Positions 1 through 10,416 of a stretch of DNA of 64,000 bases are shown in pieces. Where the stretch lies: positions 3,534,001-3,598,000 of the forward strand of contig NZ_CP033924.1 of assembly GCF_003815875.1 (NCBI RefSeq), written 5' to 3'. Origin of the DNA: Chryseobacterium lactis (GTDB taxonomy: Bacteria > Bacteroidota > Bacteroidia > Flavobacteriales > Weeksellaceae). The translations under genes were made by a program, and so were the position numbers. How positions within the stretch are numbered: the first letter of the stretch is position 1; each line of letters starts with the position of its first letter. The notes beneath the pieces are model-generated. The model made no database searches and was not told the DNA's origin. It saw only the letters and a list, made by a program, of their open reading frames with translations.

Positions 1-2
1 TG

Positions 3-3000
3 TATGGGGTAACGCATTCTTCCGGAGTAAGTAAATATATCAATGATGAACTGGCAACGGGAGGGAAAAATGTGGAAAAAAATAACGAATGGACTTTTCA
101 TTCCGAGGCATTGCCGGCTTCTGCAATTTTGCAGGGCAAAAATAGAATTACTTTTACTATTCCGTCAGACGCAGAATATACATACAAAGTCCGCAAAGTC
201 CGTATCAGAATGGATCAATCAGTTTCTTCATCCTATAAAACTGAAGCAAAATCTTCTTCAGCACTCATAAAAAACATAGCAGCAGGAGAAGCCGGAGAAT
301 TACATTGGGAAGGAGCAGGCCTTACAATAGGGCAGGGCATTTTGAAAAGCTCCCAAAATTTCTCAGTAACTCCATTGAGAGACATAGACATCCCGGCGAT
401 AACTCCTGAATTTGTGAATGTCACCAAGCAACATTTTGCCTATCGTTTCCTTCCTCATGGAGAGCATTTCAGCGTTCCTGCAAAAGTATCAATGGCTTAT
501 GATAAGTCTAAAATCCCTGCGGGATATACAGAGCAGGATATCCGGGCTTTTTATTTTGATGATATTCAGAAAAAATGGATCGCCCTGGAAAAGGATTCTT
601 TAATGAGTGAAAAACAGCTTTTAGTTTCCAAAACAACCCATTTTACGGATATGATTACAGGGATTATCAAAGTCCCTGAATCTCCGGAAACAGGCAATTA
701 CGCTCCCAATTCCATTAAAGATATAAAAGCCGCCGATCCGTCATCAGGAATCGTAAGTATTGGTGCGCCTTCTCCTAATAATATGGGAACAGTGAATACC
801 GGTTTTCCCATTAAACTTCCTGCAGGAAGGCAAGGGATGCAGCCTTCATTGTCCGTCAATTACAGCAGTGAAGGAGGAAATGGCTGGATGGGATTAGGTT
901 GGGATCTTTCCATTCCTGCGATCAGTATCGATACCAGATGGGGAGTTCCAAGATACGATGGTGCCAAAGAAACAGAAATCTATTCCTTTGGAGGTGAACA
1001 GCTCACTTTTAAAGATGGAGATAAATATGTTTTACCACATCGTACAGAAGGTTTTGATAAAAACAGAACAGCAGAAAGGCAGTTTTATCCAAGGATTGAA
1101 GGTTCTTATAACAAAATCATCAGGCATGGAAGCAGCCCGTCTAATTATTGGTGGGAAGTCATCAGTAAAGACGGTACCAGAAGCTTTTTTGGTGGTGATG
1201 GAAATGCAATTGTTGAAAATGCTGTCCAAAGGCAAGTTGGAACCAATAATATTGGGCATTGGGCTCTTTACAAAACAATTGATACCAATGGTAATTATGT
1301 AAAGTATACTTATGACACCCCGGCCTATACTTCGTCTGGAGCTATCGGGAATGGAGGAAAAGAAATGTATATCAGGACCATTGAATATACCCTTAATGAC
1401 GCCAATCCGGATCTGAAAAAATACAGTGTTAATTTTGGATATGATCAGGCACAAAGAGATGATGTACAGGTGGATGCAAGGCTTGGTTTTGTACGGGTAA
1501 CTTCAAAGAGGTTAGGAAACGTTCAGGTATTGTATGATGGAAATAAAGTTCGAAGCTACGACTTCAAGTATAAAACCGGAGCATTTTCCAAATCACTGTT
1601 AGAAACCATTACTGAGAAAAATGCAGAAGATAATGTGTTTTATACCAATAGAGTAGAGTATTTTAATACTATAGAGACCACACAGTATTCACCGGAAACC
1701 ACCATTGATGCGGTTACCAATGATGCAGGAATTAAGAGCTCTTCATTATTGGGCCACGGCGATTCAAAAAATACAACGGTTGGTGGAGCACTTACCTTTG
1801 GTATTGCGAAGGCCGGAGATGTTCAAGCCTATAACCCGATCACCAAAAGTGCAACCCTTGGAGGTGATTATCAATACACAGAAGGAGAAGGGGGCGGTAG
1901 ACTTACCATCACAGACGTTGATGGAGACGGCTTGCCGGATAAAATTTTAAAGAACGAATGGAGTTCGCCCGATTCTGTGTTTAAATACAGAAAGAAAAGT
2001 CCCGATATGGGCGCGTTTGGAAATAGCTTACTGACACCGGAAAATTCAAAATCCTTTTCATATTCAAAAAGCTATACCAATAGTTTTGGTTTTCAGGCTA
2101 CAGCTTCGATGTTGTTTTCTGCCGGAGTATCTACCGGAACATCTAAAACAAAAGACTTAACTTACAATTACTTTACAGATGCCAACAGTGATGGAATTCA
2201 GGATATTGTAAGCAATGGGCAGGTTTATTTTGGAAGAGTAGAAAATGGAGTTTTAAAATACAGTACAGATGTTTTGCTTACTTCCAATCCGATAAACAAA
2301 GGAGCAGCAATAAGTACTCCTGCCGTGGATTGTAATGATATTCTCGAGGACTATAAAAACTCACCGCTCCACGATGCCGTTAAAGTCTGGAGGGCTCCTT
2401 ATGATGGAGCTGTTTCTATCACTGGAACAGTTAAGCTAAAGAACCCTTCATCAAGTCCGGATGGAGTTAAATTCAGTGTACAACATTACCAGGCCGGGAC
2501 AAATACTTCCAGTTTTTTAATTCCGTTTATGACGTTTACCGGAACGACCGGTTATTATATTAACCAGTCATCCTTACAGGTAAAGCAAGGGGATTATATC
2601 TATTTTAGGGTAAACTCAAGAGATAATGGAGTTGGTGATATTATGGATCTTCCCGTATATATTAACTATTTGACAGCTCCAATGTCTTATCCGTATCCAG
2701 GTGCTCTTTCAGATTGGTATAGAGATTCATCAGAAACGCCTCTTGGACAATTCAGTAATGTGAGCCTGGTAAGCAGTAAAAATGGAACCGGAGTTCCTGT
2801 CAGTGCAAATTCAGGGACAATTACGGGAATATTCGTTAAACCTCTCACAGTAAGGGATATTACCGTTAAAATTGTAAGAAAACAAGCTAATGGAACGGTA
2901 ACAACGATAGGAAGTCAGCAATATCCTTATGCAACTGTGGGTACTCAAACTCTTCAGTTTAATACAGGTGCTTTAGCTGAAAATGATATCCTCTATTTCC

Positions 3001-6000
3001 AGGTACAATCTGATTTGAATGAAAAATGGGAAAACTTAAATTTTAATAATTTAAAACTAACCATCAATTATGAAGGAAGTGATATCGAATTTCCTGTAAT
3101 TCCTGATATGCAGTTTTATAATTTAAGAAACAATACGACTGCCACTTTCAAGCAATGGATTGATATGCGTGGTCGTGACTCTAAATTCTCATTGTATGCA
3201 AAATTAACAGGGAAACCAGCTGGAAGATATACCTATATCGTTAGAAAAAGAGTAATGCAGCGAGGAAATTTTGTTGATCCTGTTATTACTACAATCAACT
3301 GGACAGGAAGTGTAAGCTCTATGCAGGAACTTTCTATTTCACAACCGATTATTCGTTGGAATGATTATTATGTAGAATGCTATACGGATCTTCCTTCAGA
3401 TGCAGGACTAGATGGGCCTGTTCCTAATCTGGAAGTGGAAATCCGTGAATCTGTCAATATAAACCCTGCGGCTCCAACAGTATTTGAAACCCATGGTATC
3501 AATGTTTATGGAAAAGATACCGATAATATATATCAGGCAGGATCTGCTACAGATCTATCTTTAGATAATGGAAGATTTGGAGCGATGTACAGAAGCTGGG
3601 GACAATTTGTTTATCATGGAGGATATGGAACACTGCCGGCTACATGCAGTCAATTACAAAGTCAGTTAACAGATTATGGAAGTCAGCCGATAGATCCGGC
3701 TAAATTAGTTCCACCGAGCAATGAAAATGATTCTACTCCTTTGAATGAAAGGCTTTTCATTATGATGAATCCTTATAATGGAAGAGACTTTAATGCCCCA
3801 AATAGTACTGTTTATGTTCAGAGATATACCGGGATGAGTAAAACCACTTATGTACAAGGCACGGACGTGTCATCGTCAAGAATGGGAATGAACGATATGA
3901 ATATTCTTTCACAAGGTACAACTGCAAACACTCCCGGAGTCTTTAACGCTCCTGTTAAGCAATCAAAAACAACTAATACTAATACGGGGATTTCAGGTGG
4001 TTTTTCTGTTTTCTCATTGAATAAAACAACGTCTACCGGTAAAACAATCAATACCCTGGATTATTTTGATATGAATGGTGATGGCTATCCGGATGTATTG
4101 AATGGAAATAATATTCAATATACCAACATGATCGGTATGCTTTCCGGAAATACTTTGCCGGGAGCGAATGATAATCCGCATAGAACAAATCACTCTAATT
4201 CCGGAGTGGGAGTAGGACAAAGCTATCCTCTATCTGGAAAATCTAATGAATCCAGTAATAAAAATGCACTGAAAGCCGTTGAACCTGGATTCAATTTCTC
4301 TGCAGGATCTTCTGATGGAACAGATTATTCTAATTACAGCTATATAGACATCAATGGAGACGGATTATTGGATAGAGTAGCAAATGACGGACAAGTTCAG
4401 CTTAATTTGGGATACTCTTATGCTGCGGCTGAAAGCCTTTCTTATGGTAATTTCAGAGATGGAACAAGCTCATCCACGAATCTTGGAGCCGGAGCGTCTA
4501 TCGGAGGAACAATTACAAACGGATTACCGAAAGGAATCAGTATGTTTAACGGAAGTATAGCCTTTGGAGCAGGAAAGTCTGAAACACTTAATGATCAGAA
4601 AACAACGCTGATCGATATTAATAATGATGGCCTTGCAGACTTAGTTACCAATTCCGGAGGAAATCTGAGTGTGCAAATCAATACGGGAAACAAGTTTGTT
4701 TCCATACCATGGAATGCTTCATCAAATATTCAACAGGATATTTCCAGAGGATATAATATGAATGTGGGAGTTACAGCGTCTATTCTAATTCCACTAGGAA
4801 CTACCGGAAATTCTCTTAAAATTTCTATCAATCCAAGTACCAGTTTTGGTGAAGGAGATAGCAACGTTAAACAGCAGATATTAGACCTGAACGGAGATGG
4901 ATTCCCGGATTTGTTAAGATCACAGGCAGATGGTGACGGTAACTTTAGTAATACTACAGCGTTGGTGAAATATTCAACCATTGGAACGACGAATCTTCTT
5001 AAAAAAGTAACGACCCCAATGGGAGGATCCTGGGAGGTTTCCTATGAAAGAGCGGGGAATACATATGATTTACCTCAAAACAAATGGATCATGACTTCGG
5101 TGGTATCCAATGACGGGTTTACCGGAGACAGCCAGTTCAAACCGGATTTTTCTAAAATTACAGTTACTTATGAAAATCCTTACCATAGCCGAAGAGAAAG
5201 AGCTTTTTATGGATTTGAAAAAGTAAAAACCAATCAGATCAATACCGGAAACGGAGGAGCTGCAGCTACAGAAATATACCGTTATACATTGCAGACTTTT
5301 AACAATAATTCATACTTTTTAAAAGGATCTTTATTATCTGAAGTTCTCTATGATGCTGCGGGTAAAAAATGGACGGAAAAGATCAATACGCTTTCTTTAA
5401 GAACAATTAATAACTCAGCAGTAGCAGTAACAAATGTTCTGGTTAAAGAAGGTGAGAAAGGATTGGCCAACTATGCCTACTTTACGGCATTAGATAAAAC
5501 TACTTCTAACTTCTATGAAGGGCAGGCTGTCGCAGGTAAATTTACTTCCACGGAGATGGTGTACGATAATTATGGCAATCTGAAACAAAATAAAGACCTT
5601 GGAGATACTCAAATTGGTGCTAATGAGGTTCTTATTTCAGATATTACCTATCAGATTACAGATAATTCTTCCAACTATCTTATCCTGCCAACAGGAGTGA
5701 AATCAACGGCAGCAGGCATGGTAAGAGAAAGAAAAGCCCAATATGATTCTAAAGGTAATGTAACGGCAATTACAATGGTAGGCCCTGGAAACCCTGTCAA
5801 TAATTATGAATATGATACCTATGGAAATATTAAAAAAGCAATCGGACCAGCCAATTATCAGGGACAACGCTTCTTCCATGAGTACACCTATGATCCTAAT
5901 GTTGTAACCTATCCGACAATGGTAAAAGACGCTTTCGGATACAGTAGTAAGTCAGAATATGACTTCCGATTCGGAATACCTGTCTTTACTGAAGATATTA

Positions 6001-9000
6001 ACCTGCAACCAACCCAGTATGCATATGATGCCGCCGGAAGAACCACTGAAATTACAGGGCCTTATGAAATGTTCAACGATATTCCATGGACCATACAGTT
6101 TGAGTATAAACCTATCACTGATGCACCATTGAATGCAACAGGAGCACAATCTTATGCGATAACCCGTCATTATGATCCTGATAATGCTAATAATACCATT
6201 AATACGGTAAGCATTTCTGATGGTCTGGGAAGTCCTATTCAGGTGAAGAAGACAGCAGATCTTTATCAGAAAGGATTGAAGTATGTGGTATCCGGAAAAA
6301 TGGAGCAGGATGCTTTTGGAAGAGTTTTGAAAACATATTATCCTACGGAAGCACAAGCCTCAGGCAATACCTATGATACTACAGTAGACAACATCGTTCC
6401 TACGATTAACACCTATGATGTTTTAGATCGGGTTCTTTCCACTAAATTACCGGATGAAGACCTGGTCTCAGAAGTAGAATATGGTTTTGGAAATGACCGT
6501 GAAGGAAGACAGATGTTCCGTACCGTTATGACTGATGAGTTGGGAACTATCAAGAAAACCTATACGGATATTAAAGGCCGTACCACTACAGTACATGAGC
6601 CATCCAATACAGGAGATATCTTCACAAGCTTTACTCATGATGCCATTGGAGAATTATTAAAAGTAAGAGATGTTCAGAATAATTTGACAACCAGTATTTA
6701 TGATGATCTGGGAAGAAGAACTTCCATGACTCATCCGGATAGCGGTACTTCAGCTTTCGTTTATGATCCTGCGAGTAATATGACTTCCAGAACCAATTCG
6801 GAAAATGAAACAGCTACCTATGAGTATGATTATAAGCGTTTAAAAGCGGTTAATTATCCGAAATACCCGGAAAATAATGTCAAATATTATTATGGTCTGG
6901 CAATGGATGCCTCTGCAATGGATAATAATGCTGTTGGGAGGCTCTGGTATCAGACTGATGCTGCAGGTACTCAATATTTGAAATATGGAAGATTAGGTGA
7001 ACTTACTCACCAACGTCGTTCTGTGGCAGTTCCGGGAGCTGGAGTCTACTGGTTCGGTACAGAATGGGAATATGATACCTGGAACCGTGTGAAAACAATT
7101 ACTTATCCCGATGGTGAAAAAGTGAATTACCATTATAACCTGGCTGGAAATCTTAAAAACATGGCTTCCGTAAAAGATGGTTTTGCCAGAAATATCATCA
7201 ATGAATTAGGCTATGATAAGTTTGACCAAAGAGTATTCCTGAAATACGGAAACGGAACCACAACAAACTATGAGTATGAAACGAAGAGAAGAAGACTCCT
7301 AAAGATGAATGCTCAAACTCCTAGTAACAGATACTTCATGAAGAACTTATATCAATATGATGTGGTGAGTAATGTTCTTCAAATCCATAACAATGCACCT
7401 GTTGCCCAAGCAGGGTTACTGGGCGGAGGTACCAATCATGCCTATGGTTACGATGATTTATACAGACTAACTTCTGCAAACGGGAACTGGCGCGGCATCA
7501 ATGCACAGGGTCAGGAAGAACGTCAACGCTATACCACTACCATGGCTTACGATAATATGCACAATGTGATGAGCAAAACGCAGAAACATGAAAGAGCTAT
7601 GGGGAATACCGGAAATGCTTGGAATAATATTGAAGCTACTTCATACCGCTTAAACTACAGATATGAAGGAACCAAACCTCATGCCCCAACGACCATTGTA
7701 GATGAGCCTAATGTACCGGGTGCTCTATGTTGTGATGCCAATAATCCTCAAGTGAAATTCCAGAATTATACCTATGATAAAAAAGGAAATCCTGCGGCGA
7801 TTGCACAGCAAACCTGCAAAGTAACGGAACCTAAGACCAAGTATCTATGGGATGAAGAAAACCGTATGCGTTTTGTAGATACAAATCCTTCCACTCCGGA
7901 AGTAGACGGTTCAGCGATTTATACGTATGATGCGGGAGGAGAAAGAATTATTAAAAACGTTCTGGGTGATGCAGTCGTTATTAATACAGGATCCAGTGAA
8001 ATCATAGTAAACAATAACAGATATACGATCTATCCGAACGGAATGCTTTCGGCAGCCCTTACTTTAGATCAGCAAACAGGAAAATACAACCTGAATTATA
8101 CCAAACATTACTATGCAGGAAGCCAGCGTATCAACAGTAAATTGGGCAAAGGAAAAGACGTTGGATTATTCAATTGTGCATGGTTGATCATTCCATTCGG
8201 TAGCGGAAGTGCGGCAATTAATGAAAAAGCCGTAGCCAAAGAAAAGTTAGATGCCAACACAGCAGCCAGTCTGGCCATTATGGCAGCCAATGGAATCACT
8301 CCACCACCTAACTACGGACAGAATGCAGGCTATACCGAAAATTGTGTATCTTCGTATACAGGAGTGGAAGAGAAGGATACTTACTGGTATCATCCTGATC
8401 ACTTAGGCAGTAGTTCTTTTATTACAGGTTTAGATGGCGAAGTCACACAAAATATAGAGTATTTCCCAAGCGGTGAAGTCTTTGTAGAAAACCATAAGAA
8501 TTCTTATAATACTCCTTATAAGTTTAATGGTAAGGAACAGGATGATGAAACCGGATATTATTACTATGGAGCGAGATATTATAATCCTAGAGTGAGTCTT
8601 TGGTTGAATGTGGATCCGTTGGCAGATTATAATCCTTTCTATAATGATCAGGCTTATATTAATGGGGAGCATAATGGAGGAGTGTACAATTCAGGGAATA
8701 ACAATCCATATATTTATACTTATAATAGTCCAGTACGATTTATTGATCCAAATGGAAAACAGGTTGATACAAATAAATTACAAACGGCTGCGGATGGATA
8801 TGGAACATTATTTAAACGATCATACACTTTATATATTGATGGATCAAATAAAACAGCCTATCAAGTATTTACAGAAATTAATAAGAACTTTACTAATTAT
8901 ACACGAGATAATTCATATTTTGAAAGAATAAAAGGTAACTCAAGCCCACTTCTGTCAAAAGGAGATGAATTAGCGATTGAAGGAGGTCCAGGTTTTAATG

Positions 9001-9407
9001 TAAAACCGTTGAGTAAAGTTACAAGTGATTTTATTCCGGCTGAAAGAATTGACTCAAAAGGAAATGTCTATACGGCTGCAATTTCTACGGGAGTTACAGT
9101 TACAGATACTAAAACTGATTTTAAAAATCAAGTCTTTAGTATGACATTTGGAACTTGGAAAGGGCATGTTGAATCGGGGCAAATATCATTTACTACAAAG
9201 CAAGAAAAGCCAGGTCTAATAAGCTTTACAATAAGCAGTAGATCTCGATCTTCAAATTTCTTTACAGATAAAGCATACAGGTTTTTGGGAGGATTTGAAG
9301 GCCAGACAAAGCATTGGGAAGATTATTTAACAAGATTGTCTGAGTGGACAAAGGGAACTACATGGCAAGTTACTAAAACTAAAACGGAGGAATGGAAAGG
9401 AAAATAA
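3..9407 (+). CDS. Giant SpvB/TcdB-like Rhs protein with variable C-terminal tip (5' end outside window)
   Basis: Reading frame 3 is open from the first bases of the window, so the GTG at 72 is not a convincing start and the gene begins upstream; at least 3,134 residues are visible. Numbering from the GTG codon, residues ~208-420 match the SpvB/TcaC N-terminal domain (TGFPIKLPAGRQGMQPSLSV, GLGWDLSIPAI). Asp-rich FG-GAP/VCBS-type repeats (DVDGDGLPD, DANSDGIQD, DMNGDGYPD, DINGDGLLD, DINNDGLAD, DLNGDGFPD) fall at about 615, 703, 1333, 1427, 1515 and 1606. YD-type Rhs repeats run from ~1,900 to 2,700, and the Rhs-associated core (YHPDHLGSSS, GKEQDDETGYYYYGARYYNP) lies at ~2,769-2,898. The last ~215 residues are an unrelated tip, the usual place for a toxin. 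In known relatives the Rhs part forms a shell around the tip. The export route is not visible here. The family call is firm; target and toxicity are inferred. Confidence 0.9.
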   Translation, partial: YGVTHSSGVSKYINDELATGGKNVEKNNEWTFHSEALPASAILQGKNRITFTIPSDAEYTYKVRKVRIRMDQSVSSSYKTEAKSSSALIKNIAAGEAGELHWEGAGLTIGQGILKSSQNFSVTPLRDIDIPAITPEFVNVTKQHFAYRFLPHGEHFSVPAKVSMAYDKSKIPAGYTEQDIRAFYFDDIQKKWIALEKDSLMSEKQLLVSKTTHFTDMITGIIKVPESPETGNYAPNSIKDIKAADPSSGIVSIGAPSPNNMGTVNTGFPIKLPAGRQGMQPSLSVNYSSEGGNGWMGLGWDLSIPAISIDTRWGVPRYDGAKETEIYSFGGEQLTFKDGDKYVLPHRTEGFDKNRTAERQFYPRIEGSYNKIIRHGSSPSNYWWEVISKDGTRSFFGGDGNAIVENAVQRQVGTNNIGHWALYKTIDTNGNYVKYTYDTPAYTSSGAIGNGGKEMYIRTIEYTLNDANPDLKKYSVNFGYDQAQRDDVQVDARLGFVRVTSKRLGNVQVLYDGNKVRSYDFKYKTGAFSKSLLETITEKNAEDNVFYTNRVEYFNTIETTQYSPETTIDAVTNDAGIKSSSLLGHGDSKNTTVGGALTFGIAKAGDVQAYNPITKSATLGGDYQYTEGEGGGRLTITDVDGDGLPDKILKNEWSSPDSVFKYRKKSPDMGAFGNSLLTPENSKSFSYSKSYTNSFGFQATASMLFSAGVSTGTSKTKDLTYNYFTDANSDGIQDIVSNGQVYFGRVENGVLKYSTDVLLTSNPINKGAAISTPAVDCNDILEDYKNSPLHDAVKVWRAPYDGAVSITGTVKLKNPSSSPDGVKFSVQHYQAGTNTSSFLIPFMTFTGTTGYYINQSSLQVKQGDYIYFRVNSRDNGVGDIMDLPVYINYLTAPMSYPYPGALSDWYRDSSETPLGQFSNVSLVSSKNGTGVPVSANSGTITGIFVKPLTVRDITVKIVRKQANGTVTTIGSQQYPYATVGTQTLQFNTGALAENDILYFQVQSDLNEKWENLNFNNLKLTINYEGSDIEFPVIPDMQFYNLRNNTTATFKQWIDMRGRDSKFSLYAKLTGKPAGRYTYIVRKRVMQRGNFVDPVITTINWTGSVSSMQELSISQPIIRWNDYYVECYTDLPSDAGLDGPVPNLEVEIRESVNINPAAPTVFETHGINVYGKDTDNIYQAGSATDLSLDNGRFGAMYRSWGQFVYHGGYGTLPATCSQLQSQLTDYGSQPIDPAKLVPPSNENDSTPLNERLFIMMNPYNGRDFNAPNSTVYVQRYTGMSKTTYVQGTDVSSSRMGMNDMNILSQGTTANTPGVFNAPVKQSKTTNTNTGISGGFSVFSLNKTTSTGKTINTLDYFDMNGDGYPDVLNGNNIQYTNMIGMLSGNTLPGANDNPHRTNHSNSGVGVGQSYPLSGKSNESSNKNALKAVEPGFNFSAGSSDGTDYSNYSYIDINGDGLLDRVANDGQVQLNLGYSYAAAESLSYGNFRDGTSSSTNLGAGASIGGTITNGLPKGISMFNGSIAFGAGKSETLNDQKTTLIDINNDGLADLVTNSGGNLSVQINTGNKFVSIPWNASSNIQQDISRGYNMNVGVTASILIPLGTTGNSLKISINPSTSFGEGDSNVKQQILDLNGDGFPDLLRSQADGDGNFSNTTALVKYSTIGTTNLLKKVTTPMGGSWEVSYERAGNTYDLPQNKWIMTSVVSNDGFTGDSQFKPDFSKITVTYENPYHSRRERAFYGFEKVKTNQINTGNGGAAATEIYRYTLQTFNNNSYFLKGSLLSEVLYDAAGKKWTEKINTLSLRTINNSAVAVTNVLVKEGEKGLANYAYFTALDKTTSNFYEGQAVAGKFTSTEMVYDNYGNLKQNKDLGDTQIGANEVLISDITYQITDNSSNYLILPTGVKSTAAGMVRERKAQYDSKGNVTAITMVGPGNPVNNYEYDTYGNIKKAIGPANYQGQRFFHEYTYDPNVVTYPTMVKDAFGYSSKSEYDFRFGIPVFTEDINLQPTQYAYDAAGRTTEITGPYEMFNDIPWTIQFEYKPITDAPLNATGAQSYAITRHYDPDNANNTINTVSISDGLGSPIQVKKTADLYQKGLKYVVSGKMEQDAFGRVLKTYYPTEAQASGNTYDTTVDNIVPTINTYDVLDRVLSTKLPDEDLVSEVEYGFGNDREGRQMFRTVMTDELGTIKKTYTDIKGRTTTVHEPSNTGDIFTSFTHDAIGELLKVRDVQNNLTTSIYDDLGRRTSMTHPDSGTSAFVYDPASNMTSRTNSENETATYEYDYKRLKAVNYPKYPENNVKYYYGLAMDASAMDNNAVGRLWYQTDAAGTQYLKYGRLGELTHQRRSVAVPGAGVYWFGTEWEYDTWNRVKTITYPDGEKVNYHYNLAGNLKNMASVKDGFARNIINELGYDKFDQRVFLKYGNGTTTNYEYETKRRRLLKMNAQTPSNRYFMKNLYQYDVVSNVLQIHNNAPVAQAGLLGGGTNHAYGYDDLYRLTSANGNWRGINAQGQEERQRYTTTMAYDNMHNVMSKTQKHERAMGNTGNAWNNIEATSYRLNYRYEGTKPHAPTTIVDEPNVPGALCCDANNPQVKFQNYTYDKKGNPAAIAQQTCKVTEPKTKYLWDEENRMRFVDTNPSTPEVDGSAIYTYDAGGERIIKNVLGDAVVINTGSSEIIVNNNRYTIYPNGMLSAALTLDQQTGKYNLNYTKHYYAGSQRINSKLGKGKDVGLFNCAWLIIPFGSGSAAINEKAVAKEKLDANTAASLAIMAANGITPPPNYGQNAGYTENCVSSYTGVEEKDTYWYHPDHLGSSSFITGLDGEVTQNIEYFPSGEVFVENHKNSYNTPYKFNGKEQDDETGYYYYGARYYNPRVSLWLNVDPLADYNPFYNDQAYINGEHNGGVYNSGNNNPYIYTYNSPVRFIDPNGKQVDTNKLQTAADGYGTLFKRSYTLYIDGSNKTAYQVFTEINKNFTNYTRDNSYFERIKGNSSPLLSKGDELAIEGGPGFNVKPLSKVTSDFIPAERIDSKGNVYTAAISTGVTVTDTKTDFKNQVFSMTFGTWKGHVESGQISFTTKQEKPGLISFTISSRSRSSNFFTDKAYRFLGGFEGQTKHWEDYLTRLSEWTKGTTWQVTKTKTEEWKGK

Positions 9408-9715
9408 AATTTATAGTCTCACATACATTATTAGTAATATTTATTTTAATCATTTATTTATATGGCGAATATACAACGCCTAAAAATGATGTAGTTTATA
9501 GTATTGATGAAAACTATATGGATGGAATAAATAATCAGCTGTTTGTTAAACGATTAATAGGTATCCTGTTATTGGTTAATAATTTAATCTGTATTTATTT
9601 TGTATGGAAGTATACTAAGTACTATAGATGGATGTACTTTTTGTTGATGATAGAATTATTTATTTTTGGCTGTTTTTTATTAATATTTATTTATTCATTT
9701 ATGTTTGTAATATAA
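9392..9715 (+). CDS. Small membrane protein, putative immunity to the Rhs tip
   Basis: This 107-aa protein starts inside the last codons of the giant Rhs gene (16-nt overlap), so the two are translationally coupled. It has about three hydrophobic segments: residues ~8-24, ~53-72 and ~80-106. It has no enzyme motif. A small gene fused directly to the 3' end of a polymorphic toxin is usually the cognate immunity protein, and a membrane location would suit a toxin that acts at or across the inner membrane. No named immunity family was recognised, so the function rests on position only. Confidence 0.6.
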   Translation: MERKIKFIVSHTLLVIFILIIYLYGEYTTPKNDVVYSIDENYMDGINNQLFVKRLIGILLLVNNLICIYFVWKYTKYYRWMYFLLMIELFIFGCFLLIFIYSFMFVI

Positions 9716-9721
9716 AGAATT

Positions 9722-9732
9722 CCCCCCCCCCC
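9722..9732. repeat. Poly-C tract (11 C)
   Basis: Eleven consecutive C residues begin 7 nt after the stop codon of the putative immunity gene and abut the left REP palindrome. Such a run is striking in AT-rich DNA. It is outside any coding frame, so it would not switch a protein on or off directly. It may mark an insertion junction or an assembly-sensitive homopolymer. Confidence 0.7.
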
Positions 9733-9733
9733 T

Positions 9734-9756
9734 CGCTAGCGCGAGCATCTTGCTCG
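9734..9756 (+). repeat. REP-like palindrome, left copy
   Basis: A 23-nt GC-rich element contains the hairpin cgagca-tct-tgctcg preceded by cgctagcg. It is repeated in inverted orientation at 10395-10416 with no mismatch over 22 nt. The two copies flank a decayed REP-associated transposase, the standard REPtron layout. Confidence 0.8.
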
Positions 9757-9768
9757 TAATCAGAATAA

Positions 9769-9805
9769 AACAAAACCCTTGTAACAGCGAGGGTTTTGTT
9801 ATTTA
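9769..9805. terminator. Intrinsic terminator after the putative immunity gene
   Basis: An 11-bp perfect stem (aacaaaaccct paired with agggttttgtt) has a 10-nt loop and T-rich sequence downstream. With A-rich sequence on the other side it could work on both strands. It lies inside the REP-flanked unit, and a similar hairpin follows the degenerate third REP copy at 11141. Confidence 0.7.
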
Positions 9806-9828
9806 ACCCAATTCTTTAATTTTATACT

Positions 9829-10379
9829 ATAAGCAGAAAATATAAATTTCACGAAAAAGAGGGAGCTTACTTTATAAGTTTTGTAATGGTATTCTGGATT
9901 GATGTTTTTACCAGAATGCAGTATTTTGCTATTGTTATTAATGCATTAGATTATTGTAGAAAGAATAAAGGCATGTCTATTTTAGGATATTGTATTATGC
10001 CAAATCATATTCACTTGCTTTTTCGGTCAGAGAAAGGAGAACCATCAGAATTAATAAGAGATTTTAAAGGATTTACAGCAAGAACATTGTTAAAAGCAAT
10101 TGAAGAAAACTCTCAGGAAAGCAGAAAGGAATGGTTGCTTTGGATGTTTGAGAAAGCTGGTAAGAAAAATTCAAATGTCAAGAAATACCAATTTTGATAA
10201 CAGAGTAATAAGCCAATAGAAGTATGGTCTTTAAAAGGGTTTGAACAGAAGTTAAATTATATCCATTAAAATCCTGTTGAAATTGGTTTTGTCATAGATC
10301 CATGGGGTGGAAGTACAGTAGTGCCAGAAATTATTGTGATGATTGTCAGGAGATATTGGAAATAGATGTAAATTTATAA
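9829..10379 (+). pseudogene. Decayed REP-associated tyrosine transposase (RAYT, IS200-like Y1)
   Basis: The centre encodes the RAYT/Y1 transposase HUH signature (GYCIMPNHIHLLF). Coding similarity can be followed past the open part on both sides. Upstream, the frame continues from an ATA at 9829 where the expected ATG start would be (SRKYKFHEKEGAYFISFV). Downstream it meets TGA at 10195, TAA at 10198 and TAA at 10267, where family members usually have Trp, Gln and Gln. A one-base deletion near 10303-10310 shifts the frame, after which the tail (WKYSSARNY) reads on to TAA at 10377-10379. The gene is therefore dead by start loss, three nonsense changes and a frameshift, while its flanking REP palindromes remain. 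Any short ORF starting at 9886 is only the open middle of this pseudogene. Confidence 0.85.
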
Positions 10380-10394
10380 AGAATGTTTGATGAG

Positions 10395-10416
10395 CGAGCA
10401 AGATGCTCGCGCTAGC
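10395..10416 (-). repeat. REP-like palindrome, right copy (inverted)
   Basis: This 22-nt segment is the exact reverse complement of the left REP copy at 9734-9756 apart from the last base. It begins 15 nt after the end of the transposase pseudogene and closes the REPtron-like unit. Confidence 0.8.

Noticed and set aside
72..74. GTG as start of the giant Rhs protein
   Set aside because: The same frame is open back to the first bases with plausible protein sequence, so the gene enters from outside the window.
9886..10197. Intact 103-aa transposase gene
   Set aside because: Coding similarity continues in frame on both sides and past stop codons. It is the open middle of a pseudogene.
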